DNA of 64,000 nucleotides from an uncultured Hyphomicrobiales bacterium (GTDB lineage: Bacteria; Pseudomonadota; Alphaproteobacteria; Rhizobiales; Beijerinckiaceae): contig CAIZEI010000067.1 in NCBI GenBank assembly GCA_903931945.1, positions 1 through 64,000 of the forward strand, read 5' to 3'. Below are positions 29,376 to 37,934 of this stretch, piece by piece (position 1 is the first letter of the stretch; each line of letters opens with the position of its first letter). A program made the position numbers and the translations under genes. Under the pieces are notes generated by a model. That model worked only from the letters and a program-made list of their open reading frames with translations, had not been told where the DNA came from and made no database searches.

Positions 29376-29402
29376 GGAGGGCGGGGCGTTGCCCCGCCCT
29401 CC
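29376..29402 (-). promoter_or_regulatory. Perfect 12-bp hairpin between pstS and pstC
   Basis: GGAGGGCGGGGC and GCCCCGCCCTCC form a perfect twelve-pair GC-rich stem with a three-base loop, between the pstS stop and the pstC start. No thymine run follows on the minus strand. In the message it would block 3' exonucleases or partly stop transcription, allowing more PstS than PstCAB. Confidence 0.65.
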
Positions 29403-29409
29403 GGATAAC

Positions 29410-30429
29410 TTACTTCTTGACGTCAGCCAGCGCCTTGTTGACCAGACCGACAACCGCTTCGGGCATGGGGATATAGTCGAGTTCTTCGGCCATCTTCCCG
29501 CCCTTGGCGAAGCCCCAGTTGAAGAACTTGAGCGCTTCGGCGGTCGCCGCCTTGTCCACAGGGTCCTTGTAAACAAGGATGAAGGTTGAGGCGGTCAGCG
29601 GCCACGAGGCAGCGCCGGGCTGGTCGGTCAGGATGACGACGAAGCCGGGCGCATGGGCCCAGTCGGCATTGGCGGCGGCGGCCTGGAACGCGACCATCGT
29701 CGGTTCAACCTTTTTTCCGTCCTTGTTGACCATCGAGGTGTAGGTCAACTTGTTCTGCTTGGCGTAGGCGTATTCAACGTAACCGATCGAACCCTTGGTC
29801 TGGGCGACCGAACCGGCGACGCCTTCATTGCCCTTCGAGCCAATGCCCACCGGCCATTCGGGGGTCTGGCTTTCGCCAATCTTGCTCTTCCAGTCGGCCG
29901 AAACCTTGGAGAGATAATTGGTGAAGTTGAAGGTCGTGCCAGAGCCATCAGCGCGATGGACAACAACGATGTCGGTCGAGGGCAGCTTGACGCTGGCGTT
30001 CTGCTTCTTGATCGCCGCGTCATCCCATTTCTTGATCTTGCCAAGATAGATATCGGCAAGCGTCGGGCCATCCAGCGCGATTTCGCCCGGCTTGACGCCG
30101 TCGAGGTTCACCACGGTCACAATGCTGCCCATGATGAAGGGGAACTGCACAAGGCCGTTCTTTTCGAGGTCGGCAACGGCCATCGGAGCGTCGGTGGCGC
30201 CGAAGGTCACAGTCTTGGCGAGGATCTGTTTGATGCCGCCGCCCGAACCGATGGACTGATAGTTCAGACCATTGCCGGTTTCCGTCTTGTAGGCTTCTGA
30301 CCATTTTGACAGAATCGGATAGGCGAAAGTTGAGCCTGCGCCGGTGATATCGGCGGCGAAGGCGCTTGCGCTCGCAAGACCCATGCTGGCGGCCATAATG
30401 GCCGCGCGTAATGTCGTAGAGAATTTCAT
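29410..30429 (-). CDS. pstS: Periplasmic phosphate-binding protein PstS
   Basis: A phosphate-binding protein of 339 residues from ATG 30429 (ATGAGGCGTGCA lies just upstream and contains the ribosome site; an in-frame ATG at 30441 is less likely). A signal peptide ends at [18 protein letters not shown], the classic mature start. Phosphate ligands are in GSGGGIKQI and [17 protein letters not shown], with GATDAPM between. It hands phosphate to PstCA. The double Pho box 118 bases upstream controls it. Confidence 0.96.
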   Translation of the reverse strand: MKFSTTLRAAIMAASMGLASASAFAADITGAGSTFAYPILSKWSEAYKTETGNGLNYQSIGSGGGIKQILAKTVTFGATDAPMAVADLEKNGLVQFPFIMGSIVTVVNLDGVKPGEIALDGPTLADIYLGKIKKWDDAAIKKQNASVKLPSTDIVVVHRADGSGTTFNFTNYLSKVSADWKSKIGESQTPEWPVGIGSKGNEGVAGSVAQTKGSIGYVEYAYAKQNKLTYTSMVNKDGKKVEPTMVAFQAAAANADWAHAPGFVVILTDQPGAASWPLTASTFILVYKDPVDKAATAEALKFFNWGFAKGGKMAEELDYIPMPEAVVGLVNKALADVKK

Positions 30430-30546
30430 TGCACGCCTCATTGGTTAAATTTGAGAGCAAGTTGCTTCGACGGGAACATGCGCCGAAGGGTCCGGCTCTG
30501 GTTCCACGCGTGGGTCTTACGCGCTCTCATGGCGCCTTTTACGACG

Positions 30547-30590
30547 TTTGAATGTCAATCATACGACATTAAAACTTCAGTTATATGACA
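30547..30590 (-). promoter_or_regulatory. Double Pho box upstream of pstS
   Basis: On the minus strand four consecutive 11-base units are seen: TGTCATATAAC, TGAAGTTTTAA, TGTCGTATGAT and TGACATTCAAA. This is the 11-base periodicity of PhoB half-sites (TGTCA plus an AT-rich spacer), that is two tandem Pho boxes ending about 118 bases before the pstS start codon. The surrounding region 30430-30730 is AT-rich and otherwise empty. Confidence 0.85.
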
Positions 30591-30730
30591 ATTTATCTAT
30601 TTGAAATATATACCATATATCGAGTTCTGAGAATTGTGTCGCCTACAGGCTCGTGCGCATCCAGAACGGTTTTTCGCCCGGATGCGGCAATTTATGAATC
30701 CTGATCGGCATTCCAGAGATCGATCCGCGA

Positions 30731-31786
30731 TCACACGGGCAAAATGACCCGGAAACACGCGCCGTCGCCAGGTTTGCTATGAACCGCAAGCCGTCCGCGA
30801 TGCCGCGCGACAATATGTTTGACAATGGCGAGCCCCAGTCCCGTGCCGCCCTTTGCCCGGCTTGCCCCCGCATCCACACGGTAGAAGCGTTCGGTCAGAC
30901 GGGGCAGATGTATGAACGGAATGCCAGGGCCGTGATCCCTGACGCTGAACGAGGCTTCCTTGTCATCACGGGCCAATTCGATCTCCACGCTGCTCGGCTG
31001 ACCATCGTCGCGGCTGCCATATTTGATGGCGTTTTCAATCAGATTCTCGGCGACTCGAACGAGTTCATCGCGATCGCCGCGAACGACGAGCTCCGGTGGC
31101 CCCTTGACATCGATGGCGACCCCATGTTCTCGCGCCATAGGCGTTAGCGTATCAAGGACATGGCCGATTATGACCACCAGATCGACCGGTTCGACCGGGC
31201 GAAGATGTTCGTTCTGCTCGATCCGCGAAAGCGACAGCAGGTCTTCGATCAGACGCGACATGCGCCGGGCCTGGTCGCGCATGATCGACAAGAACCGGGT
31301 TCGCGCCGCAGCGTCATCCTTGGCCGCGCCCTGCAGGGTTTCGATGAAGCCGAGCACCGAGGCGAGCGGGGTTCGCAATTCGTGGCTGGCGTTAGCGATG
31401 AAATCCGCGCGCATTCGCTCGATGCGGCGCGATTCGGTGAGATCGCGCAAGGTCAGCGCCACATGCTTGCCGAGCGGACTATCGCCTGTGGTCAAAGCGC
31501 CGATCGCCACCTCGAAGACGCGCTCGACCGGGGCGCGGTCGCGCCAGATGACGCTTTCGGCCTCGCCGCCTGCAAACACCCGCGCGATGGCGTCGAGCAC
31601 GTCAGGAGCGCGCAAAGCCAACGTCAGCAGTTCGCCAACGCGCAGACCCGGCACTGTCGCGCGCATCGGCGCGTTCGCTGCGGCAAGGCGCGAATCCATA
31701 CTGACAATCGCGACAGGATCCGGCAAAGCCTCGATCAGCGCCGCTGCTGTGGCAGAATCGAATTCAAACCGGGTGTTGGCGTTCAT
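30731..31786 (-). CDS. phoR: Phosphate regulon sensor histidine kinase PhoR
   Basis: A 351-residue histidine kinase. A PAS-like region covers about residues 14-115, then the H-box FIANASHELRTPL with H135, N-box ENLIENAIKYG, G1 DHGPGIP and G2 GGTGLGLAIVKH. No membrane segment is predicted, unlike many PhoR proteins that carry N-terminal anchors, so it may be cytosolic or membrane-associated through PstSCAB/PhoU. It precedes pstS on the same strand by 302 bases and is divergent from ppk2. It phosphorylates PhoB under phosphate limitation. Confidence 0.88.
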   Translation of the reverse strand: MNANTRFEFDSATAAALIEALPDPVAIVSMDSRLAAANAPMRATVPGLRVGELLTLALRAPDVLDAIARVFAGGEAESVIWRDRAPVERVFEVAIGALTTGDSPLGKHVALTLRDLTESRRIERMRADFIANASHELRTPLASVLGFIETLQGAAKDDAAARTRFLSIMRDQARRMSRLIEDLLSLSRIEQNEHLRPVEPVDLVVIIGHVLDTLTPMAREHGVAIDVKGPPELVVRGDRDELVRVAENLIENAIKYGSRDDGQPSSVEIELARDDKEASFSVRDHGPGIPFIHLPRLTERFYRVDAGASRAKGGTGLGLAIVKHIVARHRGRLAVHSKPGDGACFRVILPV

Positions 31787-31851
31787 GACTTTGCTCTATT
31801 CAGGGCGCCCAAGGGATTAACGTCGCGCGCAAGGCTTGCCAACACCCAATG

Positions 31852-31869
31852 TTGTCATCAATCTGTCAT
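31852..31869 (+). promoter_or_regulatory. Pho box upstream of ppk2
   Basis: TTGTCATCAATCTGTCAT is two CTGTCAT-like heptamers separated by four bases, a near-perfect Pho box (13 of 14 conserved positions). It points towards the polyphosphate kinase gene and ends 21 bases before its ATG at 31891. Confidence 0.85.
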
Positions 31870-31890
31870 TCCAGCATCAGGGTTGCCGAC

Positions 31891-32754
31891 ATGAGCGGAC
31901 ATCGCGTTGAAGACTTCCGGATATCCATGGCCAGATTGCCCGACGAGATTGACAAGCGCGCCCGGAAATCGGGCGGGTTTCCATACGATAGCAAGTTGCC
32001 GCGAAAAAAATACGAGAAGGATTTGCGCGATCTCCAGATCGAACTTATCAAACTACTGACCTGGGCCAGAAAGGAAGGGCAGCGCATTGCCGTCATCTTT
32101 GAAGGCCGGGATGCTGCGGGCAAAGGCGGCGCCATCCAGCGGATGACCGCCCATCTCAATCCGCGTTCGGCGCACATCGTCGCCCTCCCCTCGCCCACGC
32201 CGGCGGAAGCCGGACAATGGTATTTTCAACGCTATATTCCTCATCTACCGGCGCAGGGAGAACTCGCGGTCTTCGATCGATCCTGGTACAACAGAGCTGG
32301 GGTCGAGCGCGTGTTCGACTTTTGCCAGGAAGCCCAGACCGAGCAATTCTTGCGCGACGCGCCTGAATTCGAGGCCATGCTGGCGCGGGACGGAATCCGG
32401 ATTTTCAAGTTTTTTCTGACCATCGGCAAGGAAATGCAGATGCAGCGGCTGCATACCCGATGGCGCGATCCGCTGCATCGTTGGAAGGTTTCTGCGATTG
32501 ACGAAAAAGCCATTGAGAAATGGTCGGCTTATTCGACTGCTTTCGATCGCATGTTGCGCAAGACCGACACGCCGGCTGCGCCCTGGACTGTCATCCGCGC
32601 CAATGACAAAAGACGCGCGCGGCTTGAATGTATTCGTCATCTCCTCGACGCCACGCCTTACGCCAACAAGGATTCCTCCGTGGTCGGGTCGCCCGATCGC
32701 CGGATCGCGCTCCCCGCTGCGAAGTTTCTGGAAAGCGGCGGCGAGGAGAAGTGA
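31891..32754 (+). CDS. ppk2: Polyphosphate kinase 2 (PPK2 family)
   Basis: A P-loop phosphotransferase that interconverts polyphosphate and nucleotides. The Walker A segment FEGRDAAGKGG lies at 70-80 and the Walker B DRSWYNRAG near 128-136, preceded by GGFPYDSKLPRKKYEKDL and followed by the lid region. The frame is open from 31849, but that ATG lies at the edge of the Pho box, so ATG 31891 (287 residues) or 31927 is more likely. Predicted control by PhoB places it in the phosphate regulon beside phoR. Its preferred direction (ADP/GDP kinase or polyP synthesis) cannot be told from sequence. Confidence 0.92.
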   Translation: MSGHRVEDFRISMARLPDEIDKRARKSGGFPYDSKLPRKKYEKDLRDLQIELIKLLTWARKEGQRIAVIFEGRDAAGKGGAIQRMTAHLNPRSAHIVALPSPTPAEAGQWYFQRYIPHLPAQGELAVFDRSWYNRAGVERVFDFCQEAQTEQFLRDAPEFEAMLARDGIRIFKFFLTIGKEMQMQRLHTRWRDPLHRWKVSAIDEKAIEKWSAYSTAFDRMLRKTDTPAAPWTVIRANDKRRARLECIRHLLDATPYANKDSSVVGSPDRRIALPAAKFLESGGEEK

Positions 32755-32774
32755 GACCACGGGGCTTTCTACGT

Positions 32775-33974
32775 TCACGCCGTGCGGTGTTTTTCCATCA
32801 TCTCGACGAAGCGCCGGAACAGGTAGTGTGAATCCTGCGGGCCCGGCGAGGCTTCTGGGTGATGCTGCACGGAGAACGCCGGGCGGTCCGTCAGCGCCAC
32901 GCCGCAATTGCTGCCGTCAAACAGCGATCGATGGGTCTCTTTGGCATTCACAGGAAGCGTTGCGGGATCCACTGCAAAGCCGTGGTTCATGGATACGATC
33001 TCAACCTTGCCCGTGGTGAAATCCATCACGGGATGGTTGGCGCCATGATGGCCCTGCTTCATTTTGACGGTTTTCGCCCCGACAGCCAGCGCCATCATCT
33101 GATGGCCGAGGCAGATGCCGAAGACCGGAACTTTCCTGTCAAGCAACGCCGAAATCACCGGCGCTGCGTATTTTCCGGTTTCAGCCGGGTCGCCAGGGCC
33201 GTTGGATAAAAATACGCCATCCGGTTTCAGGGCAAATATATCATCGGCGCTTGCGGTTGCAGGCACCACCGTCACCGCGCATCCAGCGCCGGCAAGCAAG
33301 CGCAGGATGTTGCTTTTGACGCCATAATCAATCGCCACCACACGGTATTGCGGATCGGTTTGCGTACCATATCCGGTTTCGAGCGACCATGTTGTTTCGC
33401 CCCAGTCATAGCGCTGGGCGGTCGTGACCGCAGGCACCAAATCCATGCCATCGATGCCAGGCCATTCCGCCGCCAGCTTTTTCAGCGCAGGCAGGTCAAA
33501 AACGCCGTCTGCGGCATGGGCGATGACCGCGTTCGGCATGCCCTTCTGGCGGATGAGCGTCGTCAGCGCCCGCGTGTCTACACCGCAAAGGCCAATGATC
33601 CCGCGCGATTTCAGCCAGTCGTGGAGGTCGCTTTTTGACCGGTAATTCGAGGGCGCTGTAATGGCGGCCTGAAAAATCACGCCGCGCGCGCCCATGCTTG
33701 CCGCGCGATTGGCCGTTTCAATGTCTTCATTGTTGGTTCCGACGTTACCGATATGCGGGAACGTGAAGGTGACAATCTGCCCGGCATAGGACGGGTCTGT
33801 CATGATTTCCTGATAGCCGGTCATCGCCGTGTTGAAGCAGACCTCGCCGACTGCCGCGCCGGTTGCGCCAAAACCTGAACCCTTGATGACCGTGCCGTCA
33901 GCCAGCACAAGCATGGCCGTCGCACGGGATTCGGCCCAGGGGGCGGGGGGCTGTTTGTCTTGAACGTCATTCAT
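32775..33974 (-). CDS. carA: Carbamoyl-phosphate synthase small subunit
   Basis: The glutaminase subunit that supplies ammonia to CarB for arginine and pyrimidine synthesis. The N-terminal domain has VCFNTAMTGYQEIMTDPSYAGQI near 43-65; the C-terminal class I amidotransferase has the nucleophile cysteine in VFGICLGHQMMALA and the histidine in SVQHHPEASPGPQD. The ATG at 33974 gives 399 residues; the frame is open 18 codons further but without family similarity. carB is not adjacent within the window. Convergent with ppk2. Confidence 0.96.
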   Translation of the reverse strand: MNDVQDKQPPAPWAESRATAMLVLADGTVIKGSGFGATGAAVGEVCFNTAMTGYQEIMTDPSYAGQIVTFTFPHIGNVGTNNEDIETANRAASMGARGVIFQAAITAPSNYRSKSDLHDWLKSRGIIGLCGVDTRALTTLIRQKGMPNAVIAHAADGVFDLPALKKLAAEWPGIDGMDLVPAVTTAQRYDWGETTWSLETGYGTQTDPQYRVVAIDYGVKSNILRLLAGAGCAVTVVPATASADDIFALKPDGVFLSNGPGDPAETGKYAAPVISALLDRKVPVFGICLGHQMMALAVGAKTVKMKQGHHGANHPVMDFTTGKVEIVSMNHGFAVDPATLPVNAKETHRSLFDGSNCGVALTDRPAFSVQHHPEASPGPQDSHYLFRRFVEMMEKHRTA

Positions 33975-34126
33975 ATCGGCACTACACCCTGCGCGCGGGC
34001 GCCCGGCGTTTGTCGCGCCGATTCGCACCCGCTGATGAAATGGATTTGAAAAATACGCTATTGGAGGGTTTTGGGGGCGTCAACCCGGCGATGCCCAAAT
34101 CCCGCCCCGGTCGTCAGGAGAATATT

Positions 34127-34579
34127 ATGTTGCGCGATGAAATCACCGAGGGGCTCAAGGCCGCAATGAAGGCGGGCGATCCACAACGCCGCGATGCTTT
34201 GCGCCTGATGAACGCCGCGATCAAGGACCGCGATATCGCTTTGCGTGGCGAAGGCAAGCCGATCGCTGAAGACGACATCGTCGCGGTGCTGACCAAAATG
34301 GTCAAAAGCCGGCAGGAATCGATGGATATCTATGACAAGAACGGCAGGCCGGAACTTGCGCAGAAGGAGCGCGAAGAGATCGCCGTCATTTCGGAGTTTC
34401 TGCCAAAACAGCTCGATAACGATGCTGTTATGGTCGCGATCAAGGCCGCTATCGCAGAAACCGGCGCCGCCTCGATCAAGGATATGGGTAAAGTGGTTTC
34501 CGCGTTGAAGTCAAAATATGCGGGTCAGATCGATTTTGGCAAGGCGAGCGGAATCGTGAAAGGCATGCTGGCGGGCTAA
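34127..34579 (+). CDS. GatB/YqeY domain protein
   Basis: A 150-residue YqeY-type protein sharing the tail domain of the GatB amidotransferase subunit. LRDEITEGLKAAMKAGDPQRRDALRLMNAAIKD at the start and DMGKVVSALKSKYAGQIDFGKASGIVKGML at the end are typical. TCAGGAGAATATT precedes ATG 34127. Its biochemical role is poorly defined; a link to tRNA-dependent amidation is suggested from the domain only. It ends four bases inside the convergent lpxK gene. Confidence 0.92.
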   Translation: MLRDEITEGLKAAMKAGDPQRRDALRLMNAAIKDRDIALRGEGKPIAEDDIVAVLTKMVKSRQESMDIYDKNGRPELAQKEREEIAVISEFLPKQLDNDAVMVAIKAAIAETGAASIKDMGKVVSALKSKYAGQIDFGKASGIVKGMLAG

Positions 34580-35562
34580 CCTCTCAGCGCTTGCGCCAGC
34601 AGCGCCTCAAAACCCGATGGATCGGCAAACGCGGCGCGTACTGGAAAAGCATGCGCCGCAAAGCCCGGCGGAAGGCGCGCTGCGTCTTTTTCCGTCGTGA
34701 CGAGCGTTGCATCGAGCGCGCTGGCTTCCCTTGTCAGAGCGGTAAGCTCCGCCTCGGTGAAATTATGGTGGTCGGCAAAACTGCGCCAGCCGGCAAGATC
34801 GGCGCCCACATCCTTCAGCGTTGCGAAAAACTTCTCAGGTCGCCCGATGCCGGCAAAGGCCATAACCTTTTTGCCGCGCATCGCCGCCGCTATTGCATTA
34901 TCGGGCGTGAGTTGCGCAGCAAAGGCAGGCTTGCCAAGACCGGTCGCCCACCGCGACAAGGCGCGACCGGGGTCGCCCTCTCCCATCGTCACGAGGGCGT
35001 CGACCAGCGGCCATTGCGCGGCCATCGGCGCGCGCAGCGGACCTGAGGGGATGCACATTGCGTTGCCAATGCCCACTTCAGCGTCAATGACGGCGATCGC
35101 CAGCGTTTTTCGCAGCGACGGATTCTGCAAACCATCATCCATGATGATGACAGTGGCGCCCGCTTCGGTCGCAGCGCGCGCGCCTGCTCTGCGGTCGGCG
35201 CTGACAATGACTGGCGCCGTGCGGGCGAGCAGCAGCGGTTCATCGCCAACATCCCTGGCGCTATGGCGCGCGGGGTCCACAAGCACAGGCGTTGCGCCGG
35301 ATTTTCCGCCGTGCCCGCGCGACAACAGGAACGGCGCCATGCCGAGGCGACGGGCAATTTCCGCCACTGCGATGGCGACCGGCGTCTTGCCTGCGCCACC
35401 GGCGACAAAATTACCGACGCAGATCACCGGAACGCCGCAATCCCAGCCCTTGCCCGCGATCCGCCGTGCGGCGATCGCCCCCCACGCCAGCGCTGCGGGC
35501 GACAGGGCGACGGCCCGAAGCGATGGTTTTGTATTCCACCAGAATCCAGGGGCGGCGATCAT
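34576..35562 (-). CDS. lpxK: Tetraacyldisaccharide 4'-kinase LpxK
   Basis: The inner-membrane kinase that phosphorylates the 4' position of the lipid A disaccharide. The P-loop is CVGNFVAGGAGKTPVAI near 48-64, followed by FLLSRGHGGK, DEPLLLAR and IIMDDGLQNPSL, all hallmarks. Length 328. It ends the unit DUF374 protein-waaA-lpxK, overlapping waaA by ATGA. Confidence 0.96.
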   Translation of the reverse strand: MIAAPGFWWNTKPSLRAVALSPAALAWGAIAARRIAGKGWDCGVPVICVGNFVAGGAGKTPVAIAVAEIARRLGMAPFLLSRGHGGKSGATPVLVDPARHSARDVGDEPLLLARTAPVIVSADRRAGARAATEAGATVIIMDDGLQNPSLRKTLAIAVIDAEVGIGNAMCIPSGPLRAPMAAQWPLVDALVTMGEGDPGRALSRWATGLGKPAFAAQLTPDNAIAAAMRGKKVMAFAGIGRPEKFFATLKDVGADLAGWRSFADHHNFTEAELTALTREASALDATLVTTEKDAARLPPGFAAHAFPVRAAFADPSGFEALLAQALRG

Positions 35563-36857
35563 TCCATCCGCCCCCCGAGAATTCTAGCGATATAGGGCTC
35601 AAGGGCGTTCATAATGCGGTCTGTGGCGCCGCCAAGCCGCGCCACGGCGTCAGCGCCAGCGCGAGCGAGCGCGCGGCTTCGCGCCGGGTCGGCCAGCAGA
35701 ACGGCCAGCGACTGATCAAGATGTGCAGCGTCCGAAACGATTTTGGCGCCGCCGGATGAATCCAGCGCCGCATAGACATCCGTGAAATTGCCGACGTCCG
35801 GCCCGTGCAGAACCGCCGCGCCCAGATTGGCCGGTTCGATCGGGTTTTGCCCGCCGCTCGCGCCGCCAAGCGATTTGCCCACAAAGACGAGGCCTGCAAT
35901 CCGGTAGAACAGGCCGAGTTCGCCCATGGTGTCGGCGATGTAGAACCCGCTGCTGCGCCCGATCGTTTCGCCGCGCGAGCGCAGCTCCGCCGCGATCCCT
36001 TGTCCCCGCGCGAGCGCCTCGATCTGCGGACCCCGCTCGACATGGCGCGGCGCAACGATCGTCAACAAATCGGGCCATCGCTTGCTGAGGCTGCGATGCG
36101 CATCAATGACGATCGCTTCCTCTGCCGGATGTGTTTGCGCCGCCAGCCAGACTGGCCGCGAACCCACTGCTGCAAGCATATCGGCCAGGACAGACGGGTT
36201 CACCGGCGGCGGCGGCACATCGTATTTGAGATTGCCTGCAACGCGGACGTTGCGCGCGCCAAGGTCTTCCAGCCGCCTGCCGTCATCACGGCTTTGCGCG
36301 AGCGCCAGATCGATTCGCCGCAGCAGCGGACCAATCAGGGCCGGTAGCCGCCGCCAGCGTCCGAAGGATTGTGGCGACATCCGCGCATTCACCAGAATGA
36401 CCGGAATGGCGCGGCGCCCGGCCTCGCAGAGCAGATTTGGCCAAAGCTCGGATTCAGCAAGCAGCGCCATTTGCGGGCGCCAATGCGCATAAAAACGACG
36501 CACGAAAGCGGGCGCGTCAATGGGCAGGTATTGGTGAATCGCGCCTGCTGGCAGACGCTGCGAGAGAACCCGCGCCGATGTCACTGTGCCAGTGGTGACA
36601 AGGACCCGAAACCCGCTGGCGATCATCGCATCGACAAGCGGCAGAAGGGCCAGCCCTTCGCCAACGCTCGCGCCATGCATCCAGACCAGCGGTCCACCAG
36701 GGCGGGAGAGACGGGCGCGGCCCATGCGCTCGGAAAGACGCGCCGGATCTTCCTTGCCGCGCCAGCGCCGCCATTCGAGAAAAGCGGGCGCAACCAGCCC
36801 AAACAGACCGGTCGCCCACCGGTAAACCAGCAGCAGGGGTTCGTTGAAAAAGTTCAA
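35559..36857 (-). CDS. waaA: 3-deoxy-D-manno-octulosonic acid transferase
   Basis: A 432-residue GT30 glycosyltransferase that adds Kdo to lipid IV-A. An N-terminal membrane anchor (YRWATGLFGLVAPAFL) is followed by the catalytic glutamate in WMHGASVGEG, TTGTVTSARVL, the AESELWPNLL segment and ILVNARMSPQSFGRW; the C-terminal nucleotide-binding part has VFVGKSLGGASGGQNPIEPA. It overlaps both neighbours by ATGA. Confidence 0.96.
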   Translation of the reverse strand: MNFFNEPLLLVYRWATGLFGLVAPAFLEWRRWRGKEDPARLSERMGRARLSRPGGPLVWMHGASVGEGLALLPLVDAMIASGFRVLVTTGTVTSARVLSQRLPAGAIHQYLPIDAPAFVRRFYAHWRPQMALLAESELWPNLLCEAGRRAIPVILVNARMSPQSFGRWRRLPALIGPLLRRIDLALAQSRDDGRRLEDLGARNVRVAGNLKYDVPPPPVNPSVLADMLAAVGSRPVWLAAQTHPAEEAIVIDAHRSLSKRWPDLLTIVAPRHVERGPQIEALARGQGIAAELRSRGETIGRSSGFYIADTMGELGLFYRIAGLVFVGKSLGGASGGQNPIEPANLGAAVLHGPDVGNFTDVYAALDSSGGAKIVSDAAHLDQSLAVLLADPARSRALARAGADAVARLGGATDRIMNALEPYIARILGGRME

Positions 36858-37582
36858 CTTGCGTTTTCCAGCCGGGCGGCAAGATGCGCGCCCGGGTCTG
36901 CGCTCCCTACCATGGCGTAGGCGCGGGCGTGAGCCTCGTTCAAACCATTCTCAACCGCGTGCCGCGCCCGTTCCAGCTCATCTGGCCCGGCGTCGGCGGC
37001 CACGCGAACCGGGGCTCCCAGCGCCATTGCGCCACGCCCGAAGGGCAGGCCGAGGGATGCCCGGTCCCAACTCCTGAAATCGATCCGCCAGCGGCACACC
37101 ACAGCGATCGGATAGACGGGCCTTCCCGACAATCGCGCCAGCACGACAATGCCATCGCCGCAAACCCGAGCGATTTTGGGGACATCGGCAGTCAGAACCA
37201 CAGACGACCCCTCAGCGAGTCGTCGCAGCATGGCGCGGAGAGCCTGCGCGCCGCCGCGCTTGCGGATTTTGGCGCCGGCGCCGCCGGAACCGCGAATCGG
37301 CTCAACGCCCAGACGCTCGAGCACGCGGGCGTTCAACTCACCGTCGCCTGAACGGGAAATCAGGGCGCTGACGCGCATTCCGGCAGGCCAGGCATAGGAC
37401 ACCATGAAATGCTGTCCATGCCACATCGCGACAATCACCGGCGCATCTGCGCGGGCGATCTCGGGAAACCCGGCGGGATCGAGCTCAAATCGCGTCGTCG
37501 AGCGGACCAGCCGCAGCCACGCAACAGCCAGGTTGGCGATAGCGGACTGCACAAATCTGACACGGCCAATCCGCTTGAGCAT
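36854..37582 (-). CDS. DUF374 lysophospholipid acyltransferase-family protein
   Basis: A 242-residue protein of the DUF374 group, related to glycerolipid and lipid A acyltransferases. Visible are VIVAMWHGQHFMVSY near 49-63, with a catalytic-type histidine, and SALISRSGDGELNARVLERLGVEPIRGSG near 72-100. Placement between DUF4170 and waaA is a conserved arrangement in Hyphomicrobiales and implies a role in lipid A or outer-membrane lipid assembly, not yet defined. Confidence 0.88.
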   Translation of the reverse strand: MLKRIGRVRFVQSAIANLAVAWLRLVRSTTRFELDPAGFPEIARADAPVIVAMWHGQHFMVSYAWPAGMRVSALISRSGDGELNARVLERLGVEPIRGSGGAGAKIRKRGGAQALRAMLRRLAEGSSVVLTADVPKIARVCGDGIVVLARLSGRPVYPIAVVCRWRIDFRSWDRASLGLPFGRGAMALGAPVRVAADAGPDELERARHAVENGLNEAHARAYAMVGSADPGAHLAARLENAS

Positions 37583-37588
37583 GGGGCT

Positions 37589-37828
37589 TCAGGTTGGGTC
37601 CAGGAACCGGTGGAGATGGACGATAAAGTAACGGACCATGGCGTTGTCCACCGTTTTCTGCGCCCTGGCCCGCCAGGCGGCGTGCGCGGCGGCGTAGTTG
37701 GGATAAATGCCAACAACGTCGATTGCCTTTGGGTCCTTGAATTCCGCCCCGGTAAGGCTGATCAACTCGCCGCCAAAGACGAGGTGAAGCAGTTGTCCGG
37801 ATTCGCGCGCATGTTCATGGGTGGTCAT
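37589..37828 (-). CDS. DUF4170 protein
   Basis: A 79-residue protein recognised by LHLVFGGELISL near 14-25, VVGIYPNYAAAHAAWRARAQ near 38-57 and RYFIVHLHRFLDP at the end, the pattern of DUF4170. It sits six bases before the DUF374 gene in the lipid A block, where it is usually found, but its function is unknown. Confidence 0.85.
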   Translation of the reverse strand: MTTHEHARESGQLLHLVFGGELISLTGAEFKDPKAIDVVGIYPNYAAAHAAWRARAQKTVDNAMVRYFIVHLHRFLDPT

Positions 37829-37934
37829 GGATGAGCCTTATGCTTGAATGGGCGGGAAGCGGATATACGCAATCGGTTGCCCCGGCATGAATGATCCGCC
37901 CGGTGCGGATCGGTTCATGCAATCGGCATACCTG

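Noticed and set aside
31849-31890. ATG at 31849 as ppk2 start
   Set aside because: It lies at the edge of the Pho box, and the additional residues have no family counterpart.
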